Assembly: GCF_001866005.1 (NCBI RefSeq)
Contig: NZ_MLQR01000017.1
Location: forward strand, 101 to 58,952
Direction of reading: 5' to 3'
DNA length: 58,852 bases
From: Anaerobacillus alkalilacustris
GTDB taxonomy: Bacteria; Bacillota; Bacilli; Bacillales; Anaerobacillaceae
Shown here: one piece after another, positions 44,249 through 53,400 of the stretch
How the letters are laid out: every line of letters starts with the position of its first letter
Numbering within the stretch: the first letter of the stretch is position 1
Position numbers and translations under genes: made by a program
Notes under the pieces: generated by a model
What the model was told of the DNA's origin: nothing
The model's input: only the letters and a program-made list of their open reading frames with translations
Databases searched by the model: none

Positions 44249-45244
44249 TTAATTATTTTTAGGCTTTGCACATGAATTTATTATATTTAATTCAGGTTCT
44301 AAAATAATTGAATTATTAGTATTATTCTCATTGATAATGTCTAATAATGTTTCTGTAATTTTATTGGCGATTCTATTTAATGGTACCCCAACTTTAGAAA
44401 AAGGAATATCGAGATCCTCAGATTGAGAAATATTATCATAGCCAATAATAGAAACATCGTTAGGGATATTAATATTAAGTTCTTGAGCAGCTCTAACTAT
44501 TCCGCGAGTTAGATCATAACTCCCACTAACAATTGCAGTTACTTCCGTAGATTTATTAAAGAGAGACTTTGCAGCTAAATAACCGTCATATAGTTCTAAT
44601 CCATTTGTTGGAACGATGCTTTTTGAGAAAAGGTCTAAGTTAAACTCATCGATCGCTTCTAGAAAACCAAGGTGTTTTTCTTTTTGAAGGTGGTCCTGTG
44701 TTGAAACATCTCCAATATAACTAACTTTTGTATGACCAATTTTTACGAGATGTTCAACTGCTATTTTGATTGCATGTCTTCTATTTACGTCAATGGTCGG
44801 ATATTCAGAGCTTTCTTTTATTCCGTAATAAAGAATAGGTACTTTTGACATAACATTTTTAGAGCGAGTTAGATCACTCATAGTTTCTGCAAATACGACG
44901 ATTGCATCAACTTGAAAACGATTAAAAGTTGCAATAGCCGAATCGACACTATTAATAGAAAGTAAGGTGGTGTAGCTTTTTTCCTCTAATAGTTCATTGA
45001 TTTTTGTTATTAAAGCTGATGGAGTAACGCGCTCAACCGTAGGCCACACAACACCAATGGCATAAGATTTTTTCTGTACTAAACTCCTCGCAACAATATT
45101 AGGAACGTATCCCATTTCCTCGGCAATTTTAATGATTTTCTTTTTTGTTGGTTCTTTTACTAAAGGACTATTTCTTAATGCTTTAGACACAGTTGAATAA
45201 CTAACCCCTGCATGTTTAGCAATATCTTTGATTGTTACCGCCAT
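44249..45244 (-). CDS. LacI-family regulator, hexuronate type (KdgR-like, second)
   Basis: 331 residues. HTH AVTIKDIAKHAGVSYSTVSKALRNS, hinge PNIVARSLVQKK, then the effector domain. Long blocks match the first regulator at 37503: VGVVWPTIER/IGVVWPTVER, FQVDAI, YPT(V/I)DVNRR, VSGSYDLT(K/R)GI. Thus the two genes are paralogues and probably recognise the same or similar operators, but differences in the effector domain could change the ligand. It is transcribed divergently from the second uxaB, from a 561-base intergenic region. Confidence 0.88.
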   Translation of the reverse strand: MAVTIKDIAKHAGVSYSTVSKALRNSPLVKEPTKKKIIKIAEEMGYVPNIVARSLVQKKSYAIGVVWPTVERVTPSALITKINELLEEKSYTTLLSINSVDSAIATFNRFQVDAIVVFAETMSDLTRSKNVMSKVPILYYGIKESSEYPTIDVNRRHAIKIAVEHLVKIGHTKVSYIGDVSTQDHLQKEKHLGFLEAIDEFNLDLFSKSIVPTNGLELYDGYLAAKSLFNKSTEVTAIVSGSYDLTRGIVRAAQELNINIPNDVSIIGYDNISQSEDLDIPFSKVGVPLNRIANKITETLLDIINENNTNNSIILEPELNIINSCAKPKNN

Positions 45245-45805
45245 AATTTGAACCTCCGTAAAAAATATAATAGAGGATATCTGTAAACTTCTATGAAAGT
45301 AGTTTTGTTTTTGTCTCCTATATCATTTTATTTTAGTATTTCTTTCATAATAAATAAAGGGTAATAATGCAAACTTATAAAAAAGCTCTATTATAAAGTA
45401 GGTAGTTTCGATAACGTATCAATTAGCGCTCTAAATTGAATAGTCATTTAGTTTGTTTAATCCTTGTAATATCAATAAATACTATGTGACAAATGTTATT
45501 GTCCACGCGATCCCCTATTTTAAAAATAACCAATAAATTATAAGTTATGCCCTCAGAGTGTCCTATAGTTCTGCCAAAGAGATTCCACCGCCTTTCGCCC
45601 ATGATCATGGTAATTACGCTTTTCTTTGTCTAAAATTTGAATGAATTCAAATAGTATTGACTTTTAGTATTGTAACTAATAATATAGAAATGACAACGTT
45701 GTTAAAAATTATTTATCGTTTGCGAACGGTCAAAGAATATGGGGAGATTATTTGAAAGGGGTTTAATGTAGTCAAGGTTTTTATCTGAACTGGGGGGGGA
45801 AATAA
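45245..45805. other. Divergent intergenic region with uxaB2 promoter
   Basis: 561 bases. The right part contains the second uxaB promoter and one operator (45657-45705). The rest is AT-rich with no identified terminators, repeats or genes. Confidence 0.5.
45657..45705 (+). promoter_or_regulatory. uxaB2 promoter plus LacI-type operator
   Basis: TTGACT (45657-45662), 17 bases, TAATAT (45680-45685), then ATGACAACGTTGTTAA (45690-45705), a near-palindrome sharing the core ACAACGTTGT with uxaA and the 6289 gene. It would cover the transcription start. The same layout at all three promoters argues for a shared regulator. Confidence 0.75.
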
Positions 45806-47335
45806 ATGCAACAAATACTTAATAGGGATTTAGATAAGGCAAAGCTTTCTTCTTCTGTTATTTATGAGGGGCAAACTAACTTACCGGAGAAGGTTATCCA
45901 ATTTGGTGAGGGGAACTTCCTAAGAGGTTTTATAGATTGGATGATAAATGAATTAAATAAACAAGGTTTATTTAATGGAAGAGTTGTGGTTGTTCAACCA
46001 AGATCACAAGATAAAATCCCAATAATTAATGAACAAGATGGTCTATACACAGTAGTTTTAAAGGGGATTGTTAAAGGTGAAAGAGTAGAGAAGAGTGAAA
46101 TAGTCTCTTCTATATCAAGGGGAATTAATATAGTCGAAAATTGGGATGAAATTTTAAAAGTTGCTACCTCAAGGGATATTAGATATGTTTTTTCCAACAC
46201 GACAGAAGCAGGCTTAACTTATTTACAAGAGGAATATGATCCGGATTCTACTCCGAAATCTTTCCCCGGAAAGTTAACTTCACTACTTTATCATCGATTT
46301 ATTTTTATGAAAGGGTGCCCGGAATCTGGACTCGTAATCATTCCATGTGAATTGGTAGAGGAAAATGGTAATGTTTTGAAGCAACTTGTAATCAAGTTGG
46401 CCAATGAATGGAAACTACCAAAAGATTTCATGTCGTGGGTAGAATTTCACAATCATTTTTGTAATACTCTTGTAGATAGAATTGTTACGGGTTATCCAAA
46501 AGATGATATTGAAGGAATCGAGAGCATGTTAGGGTATAAAGATCGACTATTAACGGTTGGGGAACCGTATCATCTTTTTGCTATTGATGCTGACGAAAGT
46601 ATTGCTCAAGAAATTCCCTTCGAAAAAGCAGGATTAAATGTTAAGTGGGGAGATATTACCCCTTATAGAGAAATAAAAGTTCGTTTATTAAATGGCCCTC
46701 ATACAATGATAGCTGCTGTTTGTTATTTATCTGGTGTAAATACAGTTCAAGAGGCGATGGAAGATAAAATTTTAGGGGAATTTATAAAGTATGGAATGTA
46801 TAGAGAAATTTATCCTACTATAAATATTTCAGAGGTTGAAAAGAAAGATTTTACTGATTCGGTAATTGAACGTTTCTTAAACCCTTATAATAAGCATTAC
46901 TTAACCGATATTGCCTTAAGTTCGGTTTCTAAATTTAAATCACGTTTACTCCCTTGTTTAGAAGAATATGTAGCTCAAAACAATACTTTGCCAGGAGTAA
47001 TTACGTTTAGTTTAGCGGCATTATTAGCCTATAATCGCCCAATAAGAATAGAAGGAAATTCTCTTGTTGGAATGCGTGGTCAGGAAGAATATTATATCAG
47101 AGATAATCAAGAAGTGTTGAACTTAGTTAATAAAGTATGGTCTAAGTATGATGGATCTCGTTCGGGAATTGATCAGTTAGTATCTGAAATTATAGCTGAT
47201 AGTGCTATATGGGGAAGAAATTTAACTGAAATTAAACAATTACCAGAAGCGGTTGCATATTATCTAAATGACATAGTAGAAAATGGAATGAAGATGAGCG
47301 TCGAAAAACTAATTTTGAAAGTTGGAGCTAAATGA
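45806..47335 (+). CDS. uxaB: Tagaturonate reductase (second copy)
   Basis: 509 residues, clearly homologous to 40297-41823 through its length (for example KVIQFGEGNFLRGFIDWMI, RFLNPYNKHYLTDIALSSVSKFKSRL). Catalytic blocks are preserved. It stands alone behind its own promoter, and the regulator paralogue is divergent. It may be a reserve copy, or it may work on fructuronate instead (UxuB-like), since the two enzymes of this family can overlap. TGGGGGGG precedes the ATG. Confidence 0.9.
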   Translation: MQQILNRDLDKAKLSSSVIYEGQTNLPEKVIQFGEGNFLRGFIDWMINELNKQGLFNGRVVVVQPRSQDKIPIINEQDGLYTVVLKGIVKGERVEKSEIVSSISRGINIVENWDEILKVATSRDIRYVFSNTTEAGLTYLQEEYDPDSTPKSFPGKLTSLLYHRFIFMKGCPESGLVIIPCELVEENGNVLKQLVIKLANEWKLPKDFMSWVEFHNHFCNTLVDRIVTGYPKDDIEGIESMLGYKDRLLTVGEPYHLFAIDADESIAQEIPFEKAGLNVKWGDITPYREIKVRLLNGPHTMIAAVCYLSGVNTVQEAMEDKILGEFIKYGMYREIYPTINISEVEKKDFTDSVIERFLNPYNKHYLTDIALSSVSKFKSRLLPCLEEYVAQNNTLPGVITFSLAALLAYNRPIRIEGNSLVGMRGQEEYYIRDNQEVLNLVNKVWSKYDGSRSGIDQLVSEIIADSAIWGRNLTEIKQLPEAVAYYLNDIVENGMKMSVEKLILKVGAK

Positions 47336-47419
47336 TAAGTCAGGTTAAGTCCCAAACACTTGAATTAAAACGATACTTACGTTACGATCAAGCTAAAGAT
47401 ATGTGAATGGGAGAATTAA

Positions 47420-47863
47420 ATGGACTACCGTAAATATGTATTAGCTGATTCAATAGGGTTTCAAATTAGTGATGCGGGAAGACTTGTCATCAATCGGTTA
47501 AATTCTAATTTCAAGGAACAAGGTTATCCAGTTACACATGAACAATGGTCAATCATGATACGTCTATGGGAGGAAGATGGCTTAAACCAAAATAAGCTTT
47601 CTATTCTTACTGGTAAAGACCAACCTAGTGTTTCGAGACTTATAAATAATTTAGAGAAAAATGGCTTAGTTATGCGAGTTGTACATCCAGTAGATAAAAG
47701 AACAAATTTGATCTTTTTGACACCAGAAGGAAAGAAATTACAAATAGGTTTAATTGAGCAAGCACAAAAAACGATAGATCAAATTTGTTATGGAATAGAC
47801 AAAGAAGAATTAACTATCTTTCTAAAAGTGTTAAATGAAATTAAAGTAAACTTAAGCAATTAG
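47420..47863 (+). CDS. MarR-family transcriptional regulator
   Basis: 147 residues. The winged HTH is centred on QWSIMIRLWEEDGLNQNKLSILTGKDQPSVSRLINNLEKNGLV split over helices 2-5, with the wing DKRTNLIFLTPEGKKLQ. The ligand is unknown. The gene follows uxaB2 by 84 bases on the same strand but ends in its own terminator. Its target is not evident; the next genes are iron-transport genes with Fur-type boxes. Confidence 0.87.
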   Translation: MDYRKYVLADSIGFQISDAGRLVINRLNSNFKEQGYPVTHEQWSIMIRLWEEDGLNQNKLSILTGKDQPSVSRLINNLEKNGLVMRVVHPVDKRTNLIFLTPEGKKLQIGLIEQAQKTIDQICYGIDKEELTIFLKVLNEIKVNLSN

Positions 47864-47873
47864 AAAAACTATT

Positions 47874-47917
47874 AAAAGCACTCGTAATCTTTAATTAGGT
47901 TAGCGCAGTGCTTTTTT
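47874..47917 (+). terminator. Terminator of the marR gene
   Basis: AAAAGCACT (47874-47882) pairs with AGTGCTTTT (47907-47915), followed by TT. The stop codon lies 11 bases upstream. Confidence 0.8.
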
Positions 47918-48037
47918 GTAAGCGTTTATATAATTGTTCAAACAAATACTTTTAAAAAAACAATGATTTTATGTTGACTTATTAGGTTTTTAATTTTAAA
48001 AAAATAGTTGTTTATACAATTGATTTTTTAAATAGTA

Positions 48038-48067
48038 TTGACAATCATTATCAATAAGGAATATAAT
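48038..48067 (+). promoter_or_regulatory. Consensus promoter of the siderophore operon with Fur box
   Basis: TTGACA (48038-48043), 18 bases, TATAAT (48062-48067) is a full consensus promoter. TGACAATCATTATCA (48039-48053) overlaps the -35 and spacer and differs from the Fur 15-mer TGATAATNATTATCA at one base. Confidence 0.8.
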
Positions 48068-48079
48068 TGCGAGTATTAA

Positions 48080-48094
48080 TGATAATCATTCTCG
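48080..48094 (+). promoter_or_regulatory. Second Fur-like box
   Basis: TGATAATCATTCTCG differs from TGATAATNATTATCA at two bases. It is downstream of the -10 near the transcription start, giving two Fur sites on one promoter. Confidence 0.6.
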
Positions 48095-48135
48095 ACGTTG
48101 TAGTTGCGAGTATGATGAAACTTTAGGAGAGTAAC

Positions 48136-49086
48136 ATGAAAAAACGCTACTTATTTATTAGCTTAGTTATTTTATCATTCATATCATTGTTCATTGGGGT
48201 AGGGACTCTTAATCCGCTAGATCTATTGGATTTAAGTGAAGACCAATTACAACTGTTAGTAGTTAGTCGGCTTCCAAGATTAACAAGCATCATTATTGCT
48301 GGTGTAAGTTTAAGTATTTGTGGGTTAATCATGCAACAGCTGACAAGGAATAAATTTGTCTCACCAACAACAGCAGGAACAATGGACTCAGCTAGATTAG
48401 GAGTTTTAGTATCACTACTTCTTTTTGCTTCGGCTAGTCCGATTGAAAAAATGCTTGTTGCCTTTGTTTTCACTTTGGCAGGGACATTAATTTTCATGAA
48501 AATATTAGAAAAAATCAAATTTAAAGATACAATATTTATTCCTTTAGTAGGAATTATATTTGGGAATATTGTAGGCTCAATCACGACATTTTTTGCTTAT
48601 CGATATGACTTAATTCAAAATATGTCCTCATGGATGCAAGGGAATTTCTCTTTGATCATTCGTGGTCGATACGAACTTTTATACATAAGTATACCTCTAG
48701 TTATACTGGCTTATTTTTACGCCAACCGTTTTACAGTGGCCGGTATGGGTGAAGAGTTTTCTGTGAATTTAGGTCTTAACTATAAGCAAGTCGTTAATAT
48801 TGGCTTAATTATTGTGGCCTTAGTAGCATCGGTTGTTTTACTAACTGTAGGAATGATCCCGTTTTTAGGTTTAATCATTCCAAACATTGTTAGTATCTAT
48901 AATGGTGATAACCTAAAGAAAAATCTTTCCCATACAGCGTTATTAGGAGCTGTATTTGTTCTCTTATGTGACATTTTAGGGCGAATTATTATCTACCCTT
49001 ATGAAATCCCAATAGGCTTAACGGTAGGTGTATTAGGAAGTGGAATCTTCCTCTATCTACTAATAAGGAGAAGGGCATATGAGTAA
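48136..49086 (+). CDS. Siderophore ABC permease, FecCD family (YclN type)
   Basis: 316 residues with about nine predicted membrane segments. RLPRLTSIIIAGVSLSICGLIMQQLTRNKFVSPTTAGT is the FecCD start (split here by position 45-85), and FLGLIIPNIVSIY and IPIGLTVGVLGSGIFLYLL are typical. It overlaps the next gene by eight bases. With the three following genes it makes a catecholate siderophore importer like YclNOPQ (petrobactin) in B. subtilis. Confidence 0.88.
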   Translation: MKKRYLFISLVILSFISLFIGVGTLNPLDLLDLSEDQLQLLVVSRLPRLTSIIIAGVSLSICGLIMQQLTRNKFVSPTTAGTMDSARLGVLVSLLLFASASPIEKMLVAFVFTLAGTLIFMKILEKIKFKDTIFIPLVGIIFGNIVGSITTFFAYRYDLIQNMSSWMQGNFSLIIRGRYELLYISIPLVILAYFYANRFTVAGMGEEFSVNLGLNYKQVVNIGLIIVALVASVVLLTVGMIPFLGLIIPNIVSIYNGDNLKKNLSHTALLGAVFVLLCDILGRIIIYPYEIPIGLTVGVLGSGIFLYLLIRRRAYE

Positions 49087-50023
49087 AAACACAAAAATTA
49101 TCGGATTAACGATCTTAGCAATTGTGTTAATTCTACTATATATTTTCATTAATATAGGAAACAACTGGGGCTATATTGTTCCAAGAAGAAGCGTGAAAAT
49201 CATTGCAATTGTGATTACTGGAGCAGCTATTGCTTTTTCGACAGTCGTATTTCAAACAATTACGAATAATCGGATCCTAACACCAAGTATCATCGGTTTA
49301 GATTCTCTTTATCTATTAATTCAGACGTTTATCGTTTTCTTTTTTGGCTCAACCAGTTTTATAGTCATGAATAAAAATGTAAACTTCCTTTTATCTATTA
49401 GTTTAATGGTTTTATTTGCAGGTTTTTTTTACAAGGTTCTATTTCGAAAAGAAGGCAGGAACATTTATTTCCTATTATTGATAGGTTTAATTTTCGGTAC
49501 ATTTTTCCAAAGTGTATCGACATTTATGCAAGTACTTATTGACCCAAATGAGTTTATGTTTGTTCAAGATCGAATGTTTGCTAGTTTTAATAATATAAAT
49601 ACAAATATGTTAATGGTTTCGACTATTTTATTAGTCATTATTTTTCTCTATTTTTTAAAGTACTTGAAATATTTAGATGTGTTGGCGTTAGGGAGAGATG
49701 AAGCAATTAACCTTGGAGTAGATTACGACCATGTTGTGAAAAGGTTGCTTGTCGTTGTTGCTATTTTAGTATCTATTGCAACAGCTTTAGTTGGCCCAAT
49801 TACATTCCTAGGTTTGCTAGTGGCAAATGTAGCTTATGAGTTTATGAAAACCTACCAGCATAAGTACTTAATTTCAGGTGCTGTTCTAATTAGTATCGTT
49901 GCCCTAGTGGGGGGACAGCTTCTTGTAGAACGTGTGTTTACCTTTTCCACAACAATAAGTGTCATTGTTAACTTTATCGGGGGAATCTACTTTATATACC
50001 TTTTACTGAGGGGGAGTAAGTAA
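49079..50023 (+). CDS. Siderophore ABC permease, FecCD family (YclO type)
   Basis: 314 residues, about nine predicted membrane segments. VPRRSVKIIAIVITGAAIAFSTVVFQTITNNRILTPS is its FecCD N-terminal block; GPITFLGLLVANVAYEFM is the permease loop near the ATPase. It overlaps the following ATPase gene by one base. It should pair with the 48136 permease. Confidence 0.88.
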   Translation: MSKNTKIIGLTILAIVLILLYIFINIGNNWGYIVPRRSVKIIAIVITGAAIAFSTVVFQTITNNRILTPSIIGLDSLYLLIQTFIVFFFGSTSFIVMNKNVNFLLSISLMVLFAGFFYKVLFRKEGRNIYFLLLIGLIFGTFFQSVSTFMQVLIDPNEFMFVQDRMFASFNNINTNMLMVSTILLVIIFLYFLKYLKYLDVLALGRDEAINLGVDYDHVVKRLLVVVAILVSIATALVGPITFLGLLVANVAYEFMKTYQHKYLISGAVLISIVALVGGQLLVERVFTFSTTISVIVNFIGGIYFIYLLLRGSK

Positions 50024-50781
50024 TGGTTGAAGTAAAGAAATTGTTTAAAAAATACGGGACTAAGGATGTTGTTAGTGATGTATCAGTTAGAATTCAAAAA
50101 GGGACAATAACCTCTTTCATTGGCCCGAATGGAGCAGGTAAAAGTACTGTTTTATCAATGATCAGCCGTCTTATTCAAAGAGATAGTGGAGAAATACTTC
50201 TTGAAGGCAAGGAAATAAGTCAATCAAAAAGTAAGGATTTAGCCAAAAAAATATCGATTTTAAGTCAATCAAATAATATAAATCTACGTTTAACGGTTCG
50301 AGAATTAGTTTCATTTGGTCGCTTTCCATATTCACAAGGAAACTTAACAAAAGAAGACTCGAAATATGTTGACGAAGCTATTCAATATATGGAACTAGAG
50401 GAAATGCAACACAAATACTTAGATCAACTAAGTGGTGGTCAGAGACAAAGAGCTCATATAGCCATGGTCATTGCTCAAGACACAGAATATATTTTGCTTG
50501 ACGAACCATTGAATAATTTAGATATGAAGCACTCTGTTCAAATTATGCAAGTGTTACGAAGACTAGTAGATGAGCTTGGAAAAACAGTGGTTATTGTTAT
50601 TCATGACATTAACTTTGCATCATGCTATTCAGACTATATTGTCGCTTTAAAGGATGGAAAAATTGTCAGAGAAGGAACGACTCCAGAAATTATTAATAGT
50701 GATGTTTTAAAAGAAATTTACGATATGGACATTCATATAGAATCTATCAATGAAAATAAAATTTGTGTTTACTTTGCTTAA
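50023..50781 (+). CDS. Siderophore ABC ATPase (YclP type)
   Basis: 252 residues. Walker A GPNGAGKST (about 33-41), Q-loop, signature LSGGQRQRAHIA, Walker B YILLDEPLNNLD and switch His in VIHDINFA. The C-terminal DMDIHIE is typical of Fe-siderophore ATPases. It energises the YclNO-type permease. Confidence 0.92.
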   Translation: MVEVKKLFKKYGTKDVVSDVSVRIQKGTITSFIGPNGAGKSTVLSMISRLIQRDSGEILLEGKEISQSKSKDLAKKISILSQSNNINLRLTVRELVSFGRFPYSQGNLTKEDSKYVDEAIQYMELEEMQHKYLDQLSGGQRQRAHIAMVIAQDTEYILLDEPLNNLDMKHSVQIMQVLRRLVDELGKTVVIVIHDINFASCYSDYIVALKDGKIVREGTTPEIINSDVLKEIYDMDIHIESINENKICVYFA

Positions 50782-50831
50782 TAAAGCAATTAAATAAGAA
50801 AAAAAATAATAAAATTATGAGGTGGATGAAA

Positions 50832-51815
50832 ATGAAAAAAGTAATAAGTTTATCATTATTGGCATTATTATTATTATTATTTGTTATGGCTGCTTGCGGT
50901 GCAAAAGATACTGCAACTGGAACTACAGAACAACCTGAAGCTCCGCAAACGGATGCAGCAACTGAAGAAGTGGTAGAAACTACAGTAACAGTCCAACACT
51001 TATTAGGAGAAACAGTTGTTGAAAAAAATCCTGAAAAAGTTGTTGTGTTTGACTTTGGTATTTTAGACTCGTTAGACAAAATGGGGGTTGAAATCGCTGG
51101 ATTACCTCAAGCGAATATCCCACCATACTTATCAAAATATGAGGATGCCGAATATCAAAATTTTGGTAGTTTAAAAGAGCCAGATTTTGAAGCGATTGCT
51201 AATCATGGCGCAGATTTAATCATTATTTCTGAAAGACAACAAGAGTTGTATGAAGAGTTTTCAAAACTAGGTCCAACTGTATATATGGCTATTGATCAAT
51301 CGAATTATATGGAATCATTTAAAAGTAACATGACAATCCTTGGTGAAATTTTTGGTCAAGAAGATTTTATTGAAAGTGAACTTGCTGCCATTGATGCTTC
51401 AATTGCTGAATTAAACACTAAAGCAGAAAGTGTTGAAAATGTATTAATTGTATTGGCAAATGAAGGAAATATCAGTGCGTATGGACCTGGCTCTCGTTTT
51501 GGTATTCTTCATAGTGTATTTGGTTTTACAGCAGTAGATGAGACGATTGAAGTTTCTACTCACGGTATGAACGTTTCTTATGAATATATTCTAGAAAAAG
51601 ATCCTGAATACTTATTCGTAGTTGATCGTGGTGCAGTCGTAACTGGTGGAGAAGCAGCAGCAAAACAAACGATTGAAAATGAATTAACGGGAAAAACTAG
51701 AGCATATCAAGAAGATAAAATTGTTTACTTAGACCCGAACTATTGGTACCTTGCAGGTGGAGGATTAGTATCAGTTACTGAAATGATTAGAGAAATTACA
51801 GAAGGCATAAAATAA
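50832..51815 (+). CDS. Siderophore-binding lipoprotein (YclQ type)
   Basis: About 327 residues from ATG 50832, 6 bases behind GAGGTGG; earlier in-frame ATGs extend to 50763. Signal peptide and lipobox MAAC (Cys about residue 22), then a Thr/Glu-rich linker. The periplasmic-binding fold shows KVVVFDFGILDSLDKMGVEIAGLP and LIIISERQQELYEEFSKLGPTV; NVLIVLANEGNISAYGPGSRFGILH is typical of YclQ/FpuA-like petrobactin binders. It is the last gene of the importer. Confidence 0.88.
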   Translation: MKKVISLSLLALLLLLFVMAACGAKDTATGTTEQPEAPQTDAATEEVVETTVTVQHLLGETVVEKNPEKVVVFDFGILDSLDKMGVEIAGLPQANIPPYLSKYEDAEYQNFGSLKEPDFEAIANHGADLIIISERQQELYEEFSKLGPTVYMAIDQSNYMESFKSNMTILGEIFGQEDFIESELAAIDASIAELNTKAESVENVLIVLANEGNISAYGPGSRFGILHSVFGFTAVDETIEVSTHGMNVSYEYILEKDPEYLFVVDRGAVVTGGEAAAKQTIENELTGKTRAYQEDKIVYLDPNYWYLAGGGLVSVTEMIREITEGIK

Positions 51816-51830
51816 TATACAGTTTGGGAG

Positions 51831-51861
51831 AACCTCGTTTTTTTATTGTGAACGAGGTTTT
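51831..51861 (+). terminator. Terminator of the siderophore operon
   Basis: AACCTCGTT (51831-51839) and AACGAGGTT (51851-51859), then TTT. It starts 16 bases after the stop. Confidence 0.85.
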
Positions 51862-51914
51862 TAAATTTCGTAGCAGTAAAGAGGGAAACCCTACTTTATT
51901 ATGGTATGTAATGT

Positions 51915-51952
51915 AAAGCTCTTATCGCTTATTCAAATCGTAAGAGCTTTTT
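51915..51952 (+). terminator. Second terminator
   Basis: AAAGCTCTTA (51915-51924) pairs with TAAGAGCTTT (51941-51950) and is followed by TT. It stands in tandem 55 bases after the first, upstream of the kinase gene. Confidence 0.75.
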
Positions 51953-52051
51953 GGTGTCATACTATTTAAAATATAATTTACCAATTTCAATAGATTGTAA
52001 AAATGGTAGAATAGGAGGTAAGCTAATTATTTAGTCATAAAGGAGTTACTT

Positions 52052-53320
52052 ATGAATAAAAGAAATATTTTCTTGATATATATCGTTTTTGGTATTTTAT
52101 GGATAATGATTACAGATTTTTTAGTTCAAGTTTATGCACCTACCGATTTGTTTATGATTTTCCAAAGAATGAAAGGAATCCTCTATGTTGTTTTAACAGG
52201 ATCTGTTTTTTATTTAATTCTTGGGAAAATAGAGGAATTAAATTCTTCCAAGGAACAAGAAGAAAAGCTATCAACTTTAATTAACTCTATGGTAGACTTT
52301 GTTAATTTTAAAGATGGTGAAGGTCGTTGGTTAGAAGCAAATAACTTTGGATTAAAGCTGTTTCAATTAGAAGACGTTGATTATTGTGGAAAAAAAGACT
52401 CTGAACTTGCCGCTTATACTGATTTTTATCGTGAAGCTTTAATAAATAATGAAAAATCAGATGAAGAAGCATGGAAAAATAAAAAAATTACTCGTTGTGA
52501 AGAATTGCTTCCAATTCCTGATGGTACTCATAAGTATTTTGATATGATAAAGGTTCCGTTATTTAATAATGACGGAAGTAGGAAAGCGCTAGTAGTTATA
52601 GGACGCGATATCACTGATAGGAAACAAGCGGAAGAACAAATAAGAAAAAGTGAAAAACTATCCATTGTAGGTGAACTAGCAGCAAGTGTTGGTCATGAAA
52701 TTAGAAATCCATTAACTTCAATTAAAGGGTTTGTACAATTACTTCAAGAGAATGATAATAAAAATGGAACATACTACGATATTATGATTAAGGAACTAAA
52801 TAGAATTGATCATATTGTTGGGGAATTATTACTTTTAGCTAAGCCGCAAAAGATTCACTATTCAACTTATAATATAAAAGAAGTTTTAACAGATGTAGTA
52901 TCCTTATTAGAGTCACAGGCAAATATGAATAATGTAAGTATTAAAGTTAAGCAGTTAGAAGATGTGTGGATTGATTGTGAAAAAAACCAACTTAAACAAT
53001 TATTTATTAATTTAGTTAAAAATGCTTTAGAAGCTTCTGATAAAAAAGGTGAAATTTTAGTTACGCTAGCAAAAGGTCAAGACCAGGTTATTATTAATGT
53101 TGAAGATAAAGGTATTGGGATTTCTGAGCAGTATCTCGAAAGATTAGGAGAACCTTTTTACTCCTCGAAAGAAAAAGGCACAGGCCTAGGTTTAACTGTA
53201 AGCCATAAAATAGTCCACCAACACGATGGGAAGATCTATTTCACTAGTGAAGAAGGGGTAGGAACAAAGGTTGAAGTTGTTTTACCAATAAAGAATGCTA
53301 AATCAGATTCTAATTCGTAG
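52052..53320 (+). CDS. PAS-domain membrane histidine kinase (KinE-like)
   Basis: 422 residues. Two N-terminal membrane segments (about 6-26 and 40-60) precede a PAS/PAC domain (about 75-190; SMVDFVNFKDGEGRWLEANN, VVIGRDITDRKQAEE). H215 in SVGHEIRNPLTSI is the phosphoacceptor; the ATPase has QLFINLVKNALEAS, DKGIGI and GTGLGLTVS. The layout and sequence fit Bacillus sporulation-type kinases (KinB/KinE group). No response regulator gene adjoins it, so it is an orphan kinase probably feeding a phosphorelay. Confidence 0.87.
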   Translation: MNKRNIFLIYIVFGILWIMITDFLVQVYAPTDLFMIFQRMKGILYVVLTGSVFYLILGKIEELNSSKEQEEKLSTLINSMVDFVNFKDGEGRWLEANNFGLKLFQLEDVDYCGKKDSELAAYTDFYREALINNEKSDEEAWKNKKITRCEELLPIPDGTHKYFDMIKVPLFNNDGSRKALVVIGRDITDRKQAEEQIRKSEKLSIVGELAASVGHEIRNPLTSIKGFVQLLQENDNKNGTYYDIMIKELNRIDHIVGELLLLAKPQKIHYSTYNIKEVLTDVVSLLESQANMNNVSIKVKQLEDVWIDCEKNQLKQLFINLVKNALEASDKKGEILVTLAKGQDQVIINVEDKGIGISEQYLERLGEPFYSSKEKGTGLGLTVSHKIVHQHDGKIYFTSEEGVGTKVEVVLPIKNAKSDSNS

Positions 53321-53400
53321 CACATTTTTCGGAATAGCTTTCCGATTTAAATTGGGAAGCTATTAAAATTCAAGTATAAAGTTATTCGAAGGTGAGAAAA

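Noticed and set aside
47917..47930. TGTAAGCGTTTATA, a one-mismatch CRE
   Set aside because: It overlaps the end of the marR terminator and lies before an iron-transport operon with Fur boxes, where catabolite repression is not expected; AT-rich chance match is likely.
48147..48584. 145-residue minus-strand frame
   Set aside because: It is the complement of the FecCD permease gene.
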